Part shown: positions 1 through 12,500 of the stretch, piece after piece
Position numbering within the stretch: the first letter of the stretch is position 1
Layout of the letters: each line of letters starts with the position of its first letter
Program-made: the position numbers and the translations under genes
Assembly: GCA_035578905.1 (NCBI GenBank)
Contig: JAQJVL010000157.1
Location: 682,001 to 746,000 of the forward strand
Length of the DNA: 64,000 bases
Source of the DNA: Stictocephala bisonia
Lineage: Eukaryota > Arthropoda > Insecta > Hemiptera > Membracidae
Direction of reading: 5' to 3'
The notes under the pieces: model-generated
Database searches by the model: none
Told to the model about the DNA's origin: nothing
What the model saw: the letters and a program-made list of their open reading frames with translations, nothing else

Positions 1-333
1 GTTACAATGGCATTAATTTGTTTAACCATCTTCCACTATCACTCAAGCTGGAATCAAGCCTAACTAAGTTTAGAAAAAAACTCAAAAACCACTTAATAAA
101 TCTTGCTTGTTACAGCGTCCGAGAATTTCTAACGGAAAATATGTAACTGGTTAGGTGTGATGTATTTTATTTTGTTGGAAATCATGAATGATATTCTTAT
201 TTACATGTATTAAATTCTTATTTTCGATATATAAGAGTTGATTTTGTACACATTTTTGATAGACATAAGACTTAGCTAATGCAATTGTATTGCTGATTTG
301 GCTGAATAAAGAGTTTGAGTTTGAGTTGAGTTT
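1..333 (+). mobile_element. 3' end of a truncated LINE (CR1/jockey group)
   Basis: The window opens inside a non-LTR retrotransposon. A short C-terminal reading frame is followed by an AT-rich 3' UTR, an AATAAA at 305-310 and a tail of TTTGAG-type repeats ending near 333. The same layout (stop, 3' UTR, AATAAA, TTTGA-type tail) ends the two other LINE copies at 47350 and 63812. The left part lies outside the window, so the full extent is unknown. Confidence 0.75.
3..146 (+). CDS. C-terminal tail of LINE reverse-transcriptase ORF (partial)
   Basis: Reading from base 3 gives an open frame of 47 codons that ends at TAA 144-146. It contains LFNHLPLSLKLE and, near the end, LACYSVREFL. These match in position and spacing the C-termini of the two larger LINE ORFs in this window (KLFNKLPDVIKQ with ACYSITEFL, and KLYNKLPRFLKA with YYSVSDYL). 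This is therefore the extreme C-terminus of ORF2, downstream of the reverse-transcriptase and thumb regions. The start is off the left edge. No catalytic motif is present here, so the assignment rests on similarity to the other copies and on the shared 3' tail. Confidence 0.7.
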   Translation, partial: YNGINLFNHLPLSLKLESSLTKFRKKLKNHLINLACYSVREFLTENM

Positions 334-2502
334 GTTGTACCTATAAAAGGCAAATACCACTAAATCACTCACTCATCGCTGTAACTAAAAAAGTACTAAG
401 CCTACGAGGCTGAAATGTTGTAGAGTCAAAAGTCTTATGTTGTAGATGTGCAATAAGAAGGGAGTTTGAAAAAATTCTTCATATTTTGAAATGCCAAAAA
501 CTGCGCTTCTCTAATTGGACTGTAGCGGCTAAATGAACAGTTCTACAGCAAAACTAACATCATTTTCTGTGCCTGATTTGACTTTTTGCTTTATCTCACC
601 TCCTTCATCCTTTGGTAGAGCTAGATTTTCAATTTGTGCGTGTAAGTAAATCAAATGGGTTAATTTACGGCCTCTAAGTGTAGACTTTTACAGATTTTTT
701 AGACTGTGAAACATAAGTCATCTAGGAGAACATAAGTATTCAATGGGAAAATATACAATTTAATCCGAACACATATATAGCCAGGTCATAGAACATGGCT
801 AGAAACACGATATTTTACTGATTCAGAGTTAATTACCGTTCTTTGCGCCCTCTAAAATTAGACTTACAGATTGTTCTAGACTATGAAACCTTGTTATCTA
901 GGAGAACAAACTGTTTTCAATCGGCAAATGAACCATTTAGTTTTAAAGCATGCATAGCCAGATCATAGGACATGGCTAAACATGGCGAGAAACACAATAT
1001 CTTATTGATTCAGTCAAGTATAGTACTTAGTGTTCTCTAAAAATAGACTTACAGATTTCTCTAGGCTTTGGAACTTGTTTGTCTAAGAAAACAAAATGAT
1101 TTTAATCGGAAAATTTACAATTTATATATATATATATATATATATATATCAGCAGGTGTTTTAGTGTGAACCCATAGAAGATATATTACAGCGCGGAAGG
1201 AGCTGCAGACTAGAATACCTTGGCTTCGGCCATATCCGGGCAGGAACTGTTGACAATTCCAGCATAAACAGACCTCTTTCCTATTGAAAAAAAATATTAA
1301 GGACTTTAATATTAATGGTTTGATTGTTGAAGAATTTTAACTAAGCTTGGTTACGAAACAAACTCAATCCATTAATATATTTAGAATTTAATTAGTACTG
1401 TAGTTTTAAAGTTCATTTTACAGTGATGAGTAAAACAACGGACGAGAAGTGATGGGTTAACTCTGTATAAGTGTCATCCTAAAACATTTTTATAAAATTT
1501 GATAGTAACAAAAGAAATTACAACAGATAAAAAGTATAAAATTATTTTAACAATTGGTTCCACTAGAGTTTAGGATATGGAGATCTGAACGTGTTTATCA
1601 AAGTGTTTTTGTCGTCAATTTCTTTAATTATAACTTCTGCAAAAGAAAATCCAAAGTTTTATGTCATATAAATGTACATGCACTCTCTTAAAATTAAATT
1701 TCATAATATTAGAATTAGTAAGCTTATCAATGGGAGATATACAGTATTTATGTTTGGGCGTTTTATCTCTTCATGTACTAACAGTTTAACAGTTCATGTA
1801 TGGACTACTTAATTAATGTTGTAGTTTAATTACTCATGCATTTTCAAGGAATAAATATTTGTTCAGATTACAAAAAAATGTTCAGGTTCATTTTAAGGAG
1901 ACCAAATTATGTTCATCATAAATATTTTTTTAAATGCAATAAAATATTAACATTTCCATCTATATACATTCTTTAAACTGAACTCTTCGTAAAAAATGAT
2001 GTTCTCTGTATAATAACTCAACTGCAACATCGCAAATTTTCGTAACAGAAATATTCTTTAAATCAAAAACATAAAAAGGTTTTAGCTCTAAACATGTTTT
2101 ATACAATGGTATAAGATTCTCCAACGCACTGCCGGGCGAACGTACGACTGGTGTTGATTTCTGGTATTTTAGTAAGACATAAAACTTTATTTGATAGATA
2201 AGCAGTATATATATTCTTATGGTTTGTTGTCAGCCACCATTTATCTAAAAAATATATATATAAGAGTATATTACATTTAAATACTTATACGTATGAAACG
2301 AGACATGTTATATATTAGTATACCAATGAATAAACAAATATTCTATAAAGTGGTCTCTTATCACGAGCCAAATCCAATCCATCATGCCAGATAAGCATTA
2401 CTATTCACGATTATCTGTCATGCTACTTGATCATGTTTATAATAAGTATTGAATTGTATGCTTGCTGTATTTCTTACTGTATCCAACCTTTGTATTCAAC
2501 TG

Positions 2503-2542
<40 letters not shown>

Positions 2543-4490
2543 CGCTATTGTACAGTTGTATAACTGTTTTTGAACTAAGAGGTTTTGATTTGATGTGATT
2601 ATCAAATACACAATATCATGGAAGGTATTTGATGAAGTACCGGTAATCAATTATTTTTCTCTAATATACATATAGGTCTTAATACATTTACAATCGTCTG
2701 GACATACTGCATGGAGAGACATGACTTGACGAGTAACTTGTGTCATATTTCCTAGTGACAATCTTGGTAAACTGTCATTCGATCTGGGCCAAACAAGAGT
2801 AGACGCAGCTTAACCCCGGTCTCGTGGTCCCGGTACGTAGCCCTGCAGGCCAGCGTGCCACACCCATCTAACAGTTCTGAAGGCTGTCAAGCGAACCTGT
2901 GTGGGGAACGTGACAAACGACCTTGGCTCAGCTCAAGGCCACTCGACCAGCTGATACATACCCGCCAAAACGTCATTTAATCGATGTCCATTCTCCTGAA
3001 ATATGCAAACTCTGCTTTAACAATATGATTTTGGATCGAACACGTTTGATATAATAATGAAGAACAAAGTAGTGAATATCATTGATATTAAATGTACTGA
3101 AATGGTTCTCCGATAAAAATAATGATGTTTCTATCGGAGTTTAAAACTCTAAAAACCGAGATTTTGTTGATCTCATGTATGAAGTTAATCGTATTCTACT
3201 TAAGATCTCGCCCACGACCTAAATTCCTGGAAAAAAGTGCCATTTCGTCCTCCAGTACCTGTCCCCAGGTATTTAGGGTGGACATGAACCCGGCAACTCT
3301 AAGTAGCAAGATTGTTGTATAAAAGTCACAAGCATGAACTCGGCAACCGTCTCTCTCTTTGCATGTAGTGTCGAAGAGGTTGGGATGGTGGCTAGCTGGG
3401 CTTACAACTTTTACCTGCTCAAGTGGAACGTTGTCGACATAGCATAAAACTGAACCTAAAATAAAGGCATTAACTCGGCAACGATGGGAGGAGAAGTGGC
3501 TGTGAGTAACACCCGGGTCCAAGTCAGCGAAATTCTATTAGTAAGCTGTAGAACACATTTCAGACAAACCTATCCCATATAAATTATTTTTGTTTAAAAT
3601 TTCGTTCACCACAAGCCAAAAGCATAAGTGTAAATTAAAATATTACCTGATTTTATAAAAAAACTATTCATCGGTAGTATACAAATTTTAAGGTATAAAA
3701 ATTTAAAGGCCTTAAAATAAAACAAATACTTTTAGCAGTTAATAAAAGCCAATTCATTTCATTTATTTGAACCAACAAACAAATAAAAAAAGTAAACCTC
3801 TTGAGTCAATAACCATGATTCCTTGTAGTTCTAACTAAGAAACCATAGTTTCACAATTTACTTTCCTTTACATATGTATATATTACAGTGATGTACAGTA
3901 GTAAGTAATAGTGCTTCATAAGTTCACTTTTGATGCGTTATTAGGTTTAAAGTAAAAGAGTGAACTTAAATGTATTTCATTAATATCCAAAAGAGTTTTG
4001 TTGAATAATTAGTTTGTACTAAAAACGTGCATATAAACAATATACATAACATATTTATAAGTAGACGCAGAATCAAGAAAGTGGCCTATAAAAATAAACA
4101 TGACAAATATTTATAAAACTAATAATAAAGAGGCTATTATGTCGACATAGACTGCATTTACCGTACATAAACCAGTTTAACACGGGGAATTAGAATTATT
4201 ATGTTTATAACGTTATTAATAATACAATAACAAAATAAATAAAAAAAAAAATAATAGAAGGTAATTATGGAAATAATTAAAAAATTAAAGAAATTGAAAA
4301 TTTTTTGATCAATTCGTAATGGAGGAAAACCACTAAAACTATAGTAAACACTTTCAAAAAATGTTTAAAACCTCAGTGCTTAAAAACATATACTGTAGTA
4401 GCTTTAAAAAATAGGCACCGTAAAAATCAATACAGCAGCTGTACATTGATTTTATATGTTTTCGCAGCAACAACAGAGGACACACATTTT
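334..4490. other. AT-rich non-coding stretch with minor repeats
   Basis: No convincing gene. It holds an old tandem repeat at 665-1125, TA tracts at 1122-1149 and 2503-2540, and a GC-richer unassigned patch at 2760-2970. A second patch at 3190-3530 carries three imperfect copies of a motif like GCATGAACTCGGCAAC (near 3282, 3333 and 3467). A reverse-complement relative sits at about 4765-4785. The open frames here are short and not protein-like. Confidence 0.5.
665..1125. repeat. Diverged tandem repeat, about 180-bp unit, 2.5 copies
   Basis: Three segments starting near 669, 845 and 1031 share the order CTCTAA, TAGACTT, ACAGATT, TAGACT-like, GAAC, then an AATCGG-like block. The spacings are 176 and 186 bp. 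Identity is clearly lower than in the other arrays, so this is an old duplication. Confidence 0.6.
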
Positions 4491-5033
4491 TCTAGTTTGA
4501 TCATTTTATCTTCTCTCAGCTGGTTTATTTCCTTTTGTATAAACATGATGCCTTCTTTTTGTGATAAAATAACTTTTTATTTGTTTGCTATTTTCGGCTC
4601 TAATTATTCTGACTACGTATAGATTTGTTCATGTTTTAGATTTTTGATAAATTTATAATATTGTAGTTGGAATATCTAGTATTTGCCCGTCGCTATCTGT
4701 GGAAGGAGTTTCCAAGTTCATGCTTGGGGACTGACCCTTCCTAAAATCTAGTTTATGCTACTTTGAGTTGCCGAGTTTATGGCTGTCCCCTTGGCTAAGC
4801 CAAATTCTTCAAGACGGCCTTCAGTCATACAATTGCGGCAAATACAAATATTCCAACTCCAATATTATAAATTTATCAAACATCTAAAGGATGAACAAAA
4901 TGATACGTAAGTCAGAATAATTAGATTAGAAAATAGCAAACAAATAAAAACTGGCTCTAACAAAAGAAAAAGGCAATATGTTCATACAAAACAAAGTTAA
5001 CCAGATGAGAAATAGCAAGCTTACCAAACTAGA
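4491..5033. mobile_element. Foldback MITE-like inverted repeat, about 198-bp arms
   Basis: The segment 4491-4688 reappears as an imperfect reverse complement (about three quarters identical by eye) at 4836-5033, with a spacer of about 147 bp. The outer ends begin TCTAGTTTG on both arms. There is no ORF. The layout is that of a non-autonomous foldback element. No target duplication was identified. Confidence 0.6.
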
Positions 5034-5485
5034 TTTTGTTAAGTGTGTGTGTACATGTAAGAGGTATATACTCTGTTAAGAGACAAGTTGTGAGAACTAC
5101 CGAATTGGGAGACACACAACGGTATTTCATCAACGACACAGGCGGAAGTTCTATTCGTCAACAAACCGCCTAACTAGATTAAAAATACTTCTATGTCATT
5201 TAAAACCCGTCTGGAAAAAACTTAACCAAAGAAGCCTTTTAAAACTATGACCAATTTATGGCACATAAATGGAAAACTGCGCAACAAAATTATCCCGATA
5301 GAGGCTAGAGGAGGAAAGCTTAATAAATAATGAAGGAGCGAATGTAAACATTTTGTATATGTGAATGTGACTTTTGTATTTATGAATGTGGCCTTTTTGT
5401 GTGTGAATGTTAAATTTTAATCACCAGATATTAATTGACAATTAAATTATTATTCCAAAACATCAAAGTACGGCCTCACCAAAGA
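5034..5485. other. Unassigned AT-rich sequence
   Basis: No gene, RNA or repeat was recognised between the foldback element and the 77-bp array. Confidence 0.4.
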
Positions 5486-6950
5486 AACGAAGACACTGCG
5501 ATGTCCCTGGCAGTGGGATGTAGACTGCATGTTGATCACTTGTCCACGGCCGGCAGTCGTGAGACGAAAACACTGCGATGTCCCTGGCAGTGGGATGTGG
5601 ACTGCATGTTGATCACTTGTCCACGACCGTCAGTCGTGAGACGAAGACACTGCGATGTCCCTGGCAGTGGGATGTGGACTGCATGTTGATCACTTGTCCA
5701 CGGCCGTAAGTCGTGAGACGAAGACACTGCGATGTCCCTGGCAGTGGGATGTGGACTGCATGTTGATCACTTGTCCACGGCCGTCAGTCGTGAGACGAAA
5801 AGACTGCGATGTCCCTGGCAGTGGGATGTGGGCTGTATGTTGATCACTTGTCCACGGCCGTCAGTCGTGAGACGAAAACACTGCGATGTCCCTGGCAGTG
5901 GGATGTGGACTGCATGTTGATCACTTGTCCACGGCCGTCAGTCGTGAGACGAAAACACTGCGATGTCCCTGGCATTGGGATGTGGACTGCATGTTGATCA
6001 CTTGTCCACGGCCGTAAGTCGTGAGACGAAAACACTGCGATGTCCCTGGCAGTGGGATGTGGGCTGTATGTTGATCACTTGTCCACGGCCGTCAGTCGTG
6101 AGACGAAAACACTGCGATGTCCCTGGCATTGGGATGTGGACTGCATGTTGATCACTTGTCCACGGCCGTAAGTCGTGAGACGAAAACACTGCGATGTCCC
6201 TGGCAGTGGGATGTGGACTGCATGTTGATCACTTGTCCACGGCCGTAAGTCGTGAGACGAAGACACTGCGATGTCCCTGGCAGTGGGATGTGGGCTGCAT
6301 GTTGATCACTTGTCCACGGCCGTCAGTCGTGAGACGAAGACACTGCGATGTCCCTGGCAGTGGAATGTGGACTGCATGTTGATCACTTGTCCACGGCCGT
6401 CAGTCGTGAGACGAAGACACTGCGATGTCCCTGGCAGTGGAATGTGGACTGCATGTTGATCACTTGTCCACGGCCGTCAGTCGTGAGACGAAAACACTGC
6501 GATGTCCCTGGCAGTGGGATGTGGACTGCATGTTGATCACTTGTCCACGGCCGTAAGTCGTGAGACGAAGACAATGCGATGTCCCTGGCAGTGGGATGTG
6601 GGCTGTATGTTGATCACTTATCTACGGCCGTCAGTCGTGAGACGAAAACACTGCGATGTCCCTGGAAATGGGATTTGGACTGCATGTTGATGACTTTTCC
6701 ACGGCCGTCAGCCGTGAGACGAAGACACTGCGATGTCCCTGGCATTGGGATGTGGGCTGTATGTTGATCACTTATCTACGGCCGTCAGTCGTGAGACGAA
6801 AACACTGCGATGTCCCTGGAAATGGGATTTGGACTGCATGTTGATGACTTTTCCACGGCCGTCAGCCGTGAGACGAAGACACTGCGATGTCCCTGGAAGT
6901 GGGATGTGGGCTGCATGTTGTTGACCACTTGTCTACAACAGTACGTCAGT
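5486..6950. repeat. 77-bp minisatellite, about 19 copies
   Basis: The unit contains CACTGCGATGTCCCTGGCAG, then TGATCACTTGTCCACGGCCG, then CAGTCGTGAGACGA, and recurs every 77 bp. Because 77 is not a multiple of 3 the reading frame rotates, which creates many overlapping false ORFs on both strands. Near the right end a 154-bp dimer (6579-6732 and 6733-6886) is repeated nearly unchanged, showing local higher-order amplification. It is much GC-richer than its flanks. Confidence 0.95.
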
Positions 6951-7631
6951 CATTCATACTGCTCGTACTCCAAACTGACCAATCTCTCTGTTTCGTTACA
7001 TTACATAATATATCCCGATGTTCTATAGTAATTCCACGAACATGCGTATACATCCATTTCAAATAAATATTACATACTCCATTGAGGTCAAAATGGTTGT
7101 TATCATCGTCTAGATCAGTATTAATTTATTTATTGCACGGTGGAAGCTATTTTCAAAAGTTTATATGTTTCTCTGGAACGGAATCTTACAACTTTACGCT
7201 GAACACGGTTCTCAAAACCGCATTGGGCCCACCAATTTAGTGTGGTTGCTGTAAGACGCAACATTACCATTATGAAAATTAATCTTATTTTACCATTTTG
7301 TCAAAACGTAATCATTTTGTCATAGTTTACTCATAAGTTATTAATTTAGTTCTATAACATCTCATCTTCTTTAATTACAGTTATGAATCATATACAAATA
7401 TTTAAATAGCAATATTATGAATACTATAAACATAACCGATGAATAACACTATACATTTAACGTCGATAAATACTAAGGTGGTTTACAAAGATTCCAGCAA
7501 GCATTGCTTCTATGTAAAACTGACGCAAGACAATTATGCACCCGAAGTACGAGTTTAAACTGCTACACACACGCTTTGCTCATATGAGCGTAACAGTATA
7601 TCACACAAAATAAAACACGAATATTTGTTCA
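6951..7631. other. Unassigned AT-rich sequence
   Basis: No gene or recognisable repeat seen. Confidence 0.4.
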
Positions 7632-7633
7632 TA

Positions 7634-8243
7634 CAGTACAACCTCGATTATCCGGCCTCACTTTATCCGGCAGTCCGTGTCATCCGGTTAGGCAAGTAGA
7701 TAACAATAAAAACCATTTATAAGGTAAAATAACAATTAATCGGAAGCGCCTTTCAGTTTTGAAACGCAAATGTCGTACACGAGTGTTTCGGTTTTAGATT
7801 TCGCAAACTGCAGGCACTGTATTTACTAGTCACCCTCTCTCGACAAGCGGTCGCTTGTTACCATTGATTATATACGACAATGCTTATTACTGTGTAATAA
7901 TTTAATAATGCGCCTGAAGATCCAAGCTGGCAATGTAGTTTACTTTTGTTCAGTGTGGCTGGCTGGAAAAGTCTATTTCGTGAGTGGGGGAAGTAAAACA
8001 TAAATATCTTTAGTATTGTATTGAAAAGCACCGTCAAAGTTGGTGATCGTAATATGATTCGTTTCTTACAATTGCTGCAGGGCGCGTTGCGTCACATGCA
8101 AGTGTAGGCGCTCCGCTTAGGTGTGCTGTCTGTTATCAGTTTCTCCTCTAAAACCAAGTTATTTATGACTCATGTTTTATCCGGCTTTTATAGTATCCGG
8201 ATTGACCTTCGCCACATTAGGCCGGGTAACCGAGGTTGTACTG
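7634..8243. mobile_element. pogo/Tigger-like non-autonomous DNA transposon (MITE)
   Basis: The left end reads CAGTACAACCTCGATTATCC and the right end is its imperfect reverse complement, about 27 bp in total. A TA dinucleotide lies directly outside each end (7632-7633 and 8244-8245). TIRs of the type CAGTA..ACCTCGATTATCCG with TA target duplication are known for pogo/Tigger-type Tc1-mariner elements. The 610-bp interior contains more TATCCGG motifs but no transposase frame, so it is a non-autonomous copy. An internal 75-codon ORF is not protein-like. Confidence 0.8.
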
Positions 8244-8245
8244 TA

Positions 8246-9365
8246 CTGGGTTTTTTTTATTTTGAGATGCTAGATAACGATATTTTATTCGTGAGTTTAT
8301 TCGTAGATATAACAAATTTATATCAGAAATGCTGTGATGATTTTATTTAAATCATTCATAAATTGAGATGAATACAACATTACTTAAGAACTTATCAGCA
8401 TACAATTCCATATATATTATATTTAAAATAATTTAGTTTGAAATATCTGTGTAAGCCTATTCAGATTTAGTCAGGAGCTGTTCTTAAGATTCTTAATGGG
8501 GTACTTAAATGGTTTTGGTTCCTGATGAACAATAAATAAAACAATTACACGGTATTTTCAAAAAGCTCTTCGTACTAAGAAATGTATATTCGAGTATATG
8601 TAGAGCTATATTAGTGTTAAAACCATCACATTTTTTATTACCTATACTAAGTTAACTCAATTTTTTATATATAATTTATGTAGCAGTTCACTTTCTTATC
8701 TCAAACTTGTTTCTAAAGTGAGAACTTCCCTCTATTTTAATTTACAACAATATGGCTTGGTTATAAAGATAAAGCAACAAATAAATAAAACATTGAGTAG
8801 ACATAATTTTTCTTTAGCAACACATTTGTTTGAAAATTTATATGGTACTTCAGGGCAATTAGTAAAGAATCTAAATCTGTATCTTCTTTCCTTTGGACAG
8901 AAAATATTTTCGGTTTCTCTTAAGATTGTTATATACAATGTATAGTTTTTATTTCACGCGACAGTCGATATTTTACCCCACCGTGAGCGGGAAATAACCT
9001 GTCGATTACACGCAGTGCAAATATTTTTATATATTGTCATTTTGATCATTAATAGCTCAGAGCCCCTGTAAAGAAGGTAGCTAATGGTTAGTACTTAATC
9101 AGTTCTGCGAAGCAAGGAGAGAGGTTTGATGGTTGACCATCCACCAGGCTGACGTACTCTACCCCTACTAGTAGGTGAAGACGGCACTGTGACGTTGTGC
9201 CCAGACATTATACTGAGACCCACCGAGTACGATGTTACCGAAAATGACATTCCATATTTATAAAATAGTTGAAAAGTATTTATAAAATAATTATAAAAAA
9301 GCATTGACATAATTATGTCAGTGTTTGGTTTTTGGACAAGAATTACTGGATTTCAAGTAAAAGTC
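8246..9365. other. Unassigned AT-rich sequence
   Basis: No gene recognised. A small dyad at about 8955-9010 (GCGACAGTCGAT then ATAACCTGTCGATTA) and ordinary AT-rich sequence are all that was seen. Confidence 0.35.
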
Positions 9366-9368
9366 CTG

Positions 9369-9500
9369 CTAGATAGTCTAGTGATTAACACTTTTGCTTT
9401 CAAAGCAGAAGTTTAGTGGTTCAAGTCCCGGGAAGTTCGGTTAAGTTTGCACAAAGGGGTTCGAACCGCTGTCCCTCGATGACTTTGGTACATTAAGTTA
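9369..9500 (+). mobile_element. tRNA-like / SINE-head candidate
   Basis: A tRNA-like fold is suggested. A possible A-box region (TAGTCTAGTGATTAAC) is followed by an anticodon-arm-like hairpin TTTGC-TTTCAAA-GCAGA and a B box GGTTCAAGTCC near 9419-9429. Taken literally the 7-nt loop gives anticodon TCA, but a good acceptor stem is not visible. A decayed tRNA-derived SINE is therefore more likely than a functional tRNA. A second B-box-like palindrome, GGTTCGAACC, follows near 9460. Confidence 0.4.
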
Positions 9501-10435
9501 TTTACATTTAGAACATCAGGAGTTTTGCTTGTATAAACATAGACGAGACAACATGTAGGAGGTGTTTGTTATTGTTAGGTCACGTGGTTCTCTCACCTTC
9601 CGGTGTTACTTATCGCAGCTCCCCGATGATTATTGCCACAGTACATACTAAAGTGATCATGAAATAATATTGTATCGAATAAGGAAATAAAACGCTCATT
9701 TTTTTCAAATATATTAAAGGTCATTATTTCATAGCAATAATTGTCGAATCAGGGCCAGTCGAATATAGCCTACATGGATGCCCAACAAGTCAATATTGCA
9801 GTATGTATTTATCAGCTTCCAACTTAAGGAAATTGACAAATTTCAAAAGTACATATTATAATATACAATGAATCATATTATAAATTTGGATCAATTTAAT
9901 GAACCAAATCAGTTATTAATTTGATGTGGTTCATCAGTTATTAAATGAACCAAATCAAGAGAACCCTACGTTTTATTCGAATCCAAAATGATGGCAGTTT
10001 CCTAAGTTATTTCCTTATACATTTATATTTAGACATGTTACATGTGATTATAATAGTATAAACAGTACAAATCATTCTTTGGAGATTAATGTATAATACT
10101 GGCCAAATTTCCACACATGAATCGCAGTGCTCATTATTAACAATTGGGGCACTTTTATATCGCGTTTAGATATTAAACATGAAACATGACATCCGGACAA
10201 GGAATTCAGGTATCACTATACTGTATTGTCGGACATTGAACATTGGCGTAGAATCACAATCTAATTTGAAAAGTTTTATTTAACTGAAAAGTAAAACTTG
10301 CTTGAAGAATACCTAGGCCTAATTTAAAACCCATTACTTTCCTTTCAAAAAGTGAAACATTTTAAAGCTAATTACAATTTAAGAGTTATTAATATATTAG
10401 TATTAGTAAGTGCAGTTATTAAGTACTGTAGATAA
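9501..10435. other. Unassigned AT-rich sequence
   Basis: No gene recognised. A short local duplication around GAACCAAATCA occurs at about 9900-9960. Confidence 0.35.
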
Positions 10436-10475
10436 TCACAGTACCGAGTTAGTTTATACTATACTGTCATTGATT

Positions 10476-10760
10476 ATACACACGGCCATCTCCACCACTC
10501 TCCTCCTCTCTCCTACATTATACACGGCCATCTCCACCACTCTCCTCCTCTCTCCGACATTATACACGGCCATCTCCCCCACTCTCCTCCTCTCTCCTAC
10601 ATTAAACACGGCCATCTCCCCCACTCTCCTATATTATACACGGCCATCTCCACCACTCTCCTCCTCTCTCCGACATTATACACGGCCATCTCCCCCACTC
10701 TCCTCCTCTCTCCTACATTAAACACGGCCCTCCACCACTCTCCTACATTACAAGATAAGA
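10476..10760. repeat. 42-bp minisatellite, array A (about 7 copies)
   Basis: The unit runs ACGGCCATCTCCACCACTCT, then CCTCCTCTCTCCTACATTATAC, about 42 bp in total and strongly pyrimidine-biased on the plus strand. It ends in a truncated unit followed by a flank that recurs after array B. Confidence 0.9.
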
Positions 10761-10831
10761 AATTGATAGTTTAGGACTATACGTTGATATTCACCGTAAC
10801 GAGTTAGTTTATACTATACTGTCATTGTTTA

Positions 10832-12500
10832 TACACGGCCATCTCCACCACGCTCCTATTCTCTCCTACATTATACACGGCCATCTCCACCATCCTCCTC
10901 TTCTCTCCTACATTATACACGCCATCTTCACCACTCTTCTCCTCTCTCCTACATTATACACGGCTATCTCCACCACTCTCCTCCTCTGTCCTACATTATA
11001 CAAGGCCTCTCCTCCACTCTCCTCCTCTCTCCTACATTATACACGGCCATCTCCACCACTCTCCTCCTCTCTCCTACATTATACACGGCCATCTCCACCA
11101 CTCTCCTCCTCCCTCCTACATTATACACGGCCATCTCAACCACTCTCCACCTCTCTCCTACATTATACACGGCCATCTCCACCACTCTCCACCTCTCTCC
11201 TACATTATACACGGCCATATCCACCACTCTCCTATATTATACACGGCCATCTCCACCACTCTCCACCTCTCTCCTACATTATACACGGCCATATCCACCA
11301 CTCTCCACCTCTCTCCTACATATACACGGCCATCTCCACCACTCTCCACCTCTCTCCTACATTATACACGCCCATCGCCACCACTCTCCACCTCTCCTCT
11401 ACATTATACACGCCCATCGCCACCACTCTCCACCTCTCTCCTACATTATACACGCCATCTTCACCACTCTCCACCTCTCTTCTACATTATACACGCCCAT
11501 CGCCACCACTCTCCACCTCTCTTCTACATTATACACGGCCATATCCACCACTCTCCTCCTCTCTCCTACATTATACAGGGTCATCTCCATCACTCTCCTC
11601 CTCTCTCCTACATTATACACGGCCATCTCCAACCACTCTTCTCCTCTTTCCTACATTATACATACACGGCCATCTCCTCCACTCTCCTCCTCTCTCCTAC
11701 ATTATACACGGCCATCTCCTCCACTCTCCTCCTCTCTCCTACATTATACTCGGCCATCTCCACCACTCTCCTCCTCTCTCCTACATTAAACACGGCCATC
11801 TCCACCACTCTCCTCCTCTCTCCTACATTATACACGGCCATCTCCACCACTCTCCTCCTCCCTCCTACATTATACACGGCCATCTCCACCACTCTCCTCC
11901 TCTTTTCTACATTATACACGACCATCTCCTCCACTCTCCTCCTCTCTCCTACATTATACACGGCCATCTCCACCACTCTCCCCTCTCTCCTACATTATAC
12001 ACGGCCATCTCCACCACTCTCCTCCTCTCTCCTACATTATACACGGCCATATCCACCACTCTCCACCTCTCTCCTACATATACACGGCCATCTCCACCAC
12101 TCTCCACCTCTCTCCTACATTATACACGCCCATCGCCACCACTCTCCACCTCTCTTCTACATTATACACGCCCATCGCCACCACTCTCCACCTCTCTTCT
12201 ACATTATACACGCCCATCTCCACCACTCTCCACCTCTCTCCTACATTATACACGCCATCTTCACCACTCTTCTCCTCTCTCCTACATTATACACGGCCAT
12301 CTCCACCACTCTCCACCTCTCTCCTACATATACACGGCCATCTCCACCGCTCTCCTCCTCTCTCCTACATTATACACGCCCATCGCCACCACTCTCCACC
12401 TCTCTTCTACATTATACACGCCCATCGCCACCACTCTCCACCTCTCTCCTACATTATACACGCCCATCGCCACCACTCTCCTACATTACAAGGTAAGAAA
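10832..12500. repeat. 42-bp minisatellite, array B (about 39 copies)
   Basis: Same unit as the array at 10476-10760. Variants include CTCCACCTC in place of CTCCTCCTC and CGCCCATCGCC in place of CGGCCATCTCC. Since 42 is divisible by 3, a 559-codon frame stays open across it on the plus strand, with further frames on the minus strand. The translation is a degenerate 14-residue periodic peptide with no sign of selection, so it is not called as a gene. Confidence 0.95.

Noticed and set aside
3196..3522. 108-codon minus-strand ORF
   Set aside because: Overlaps short repeated GGCAACT/GAACTCGG words, has no recognisable motif and its low-quality start is not supported.
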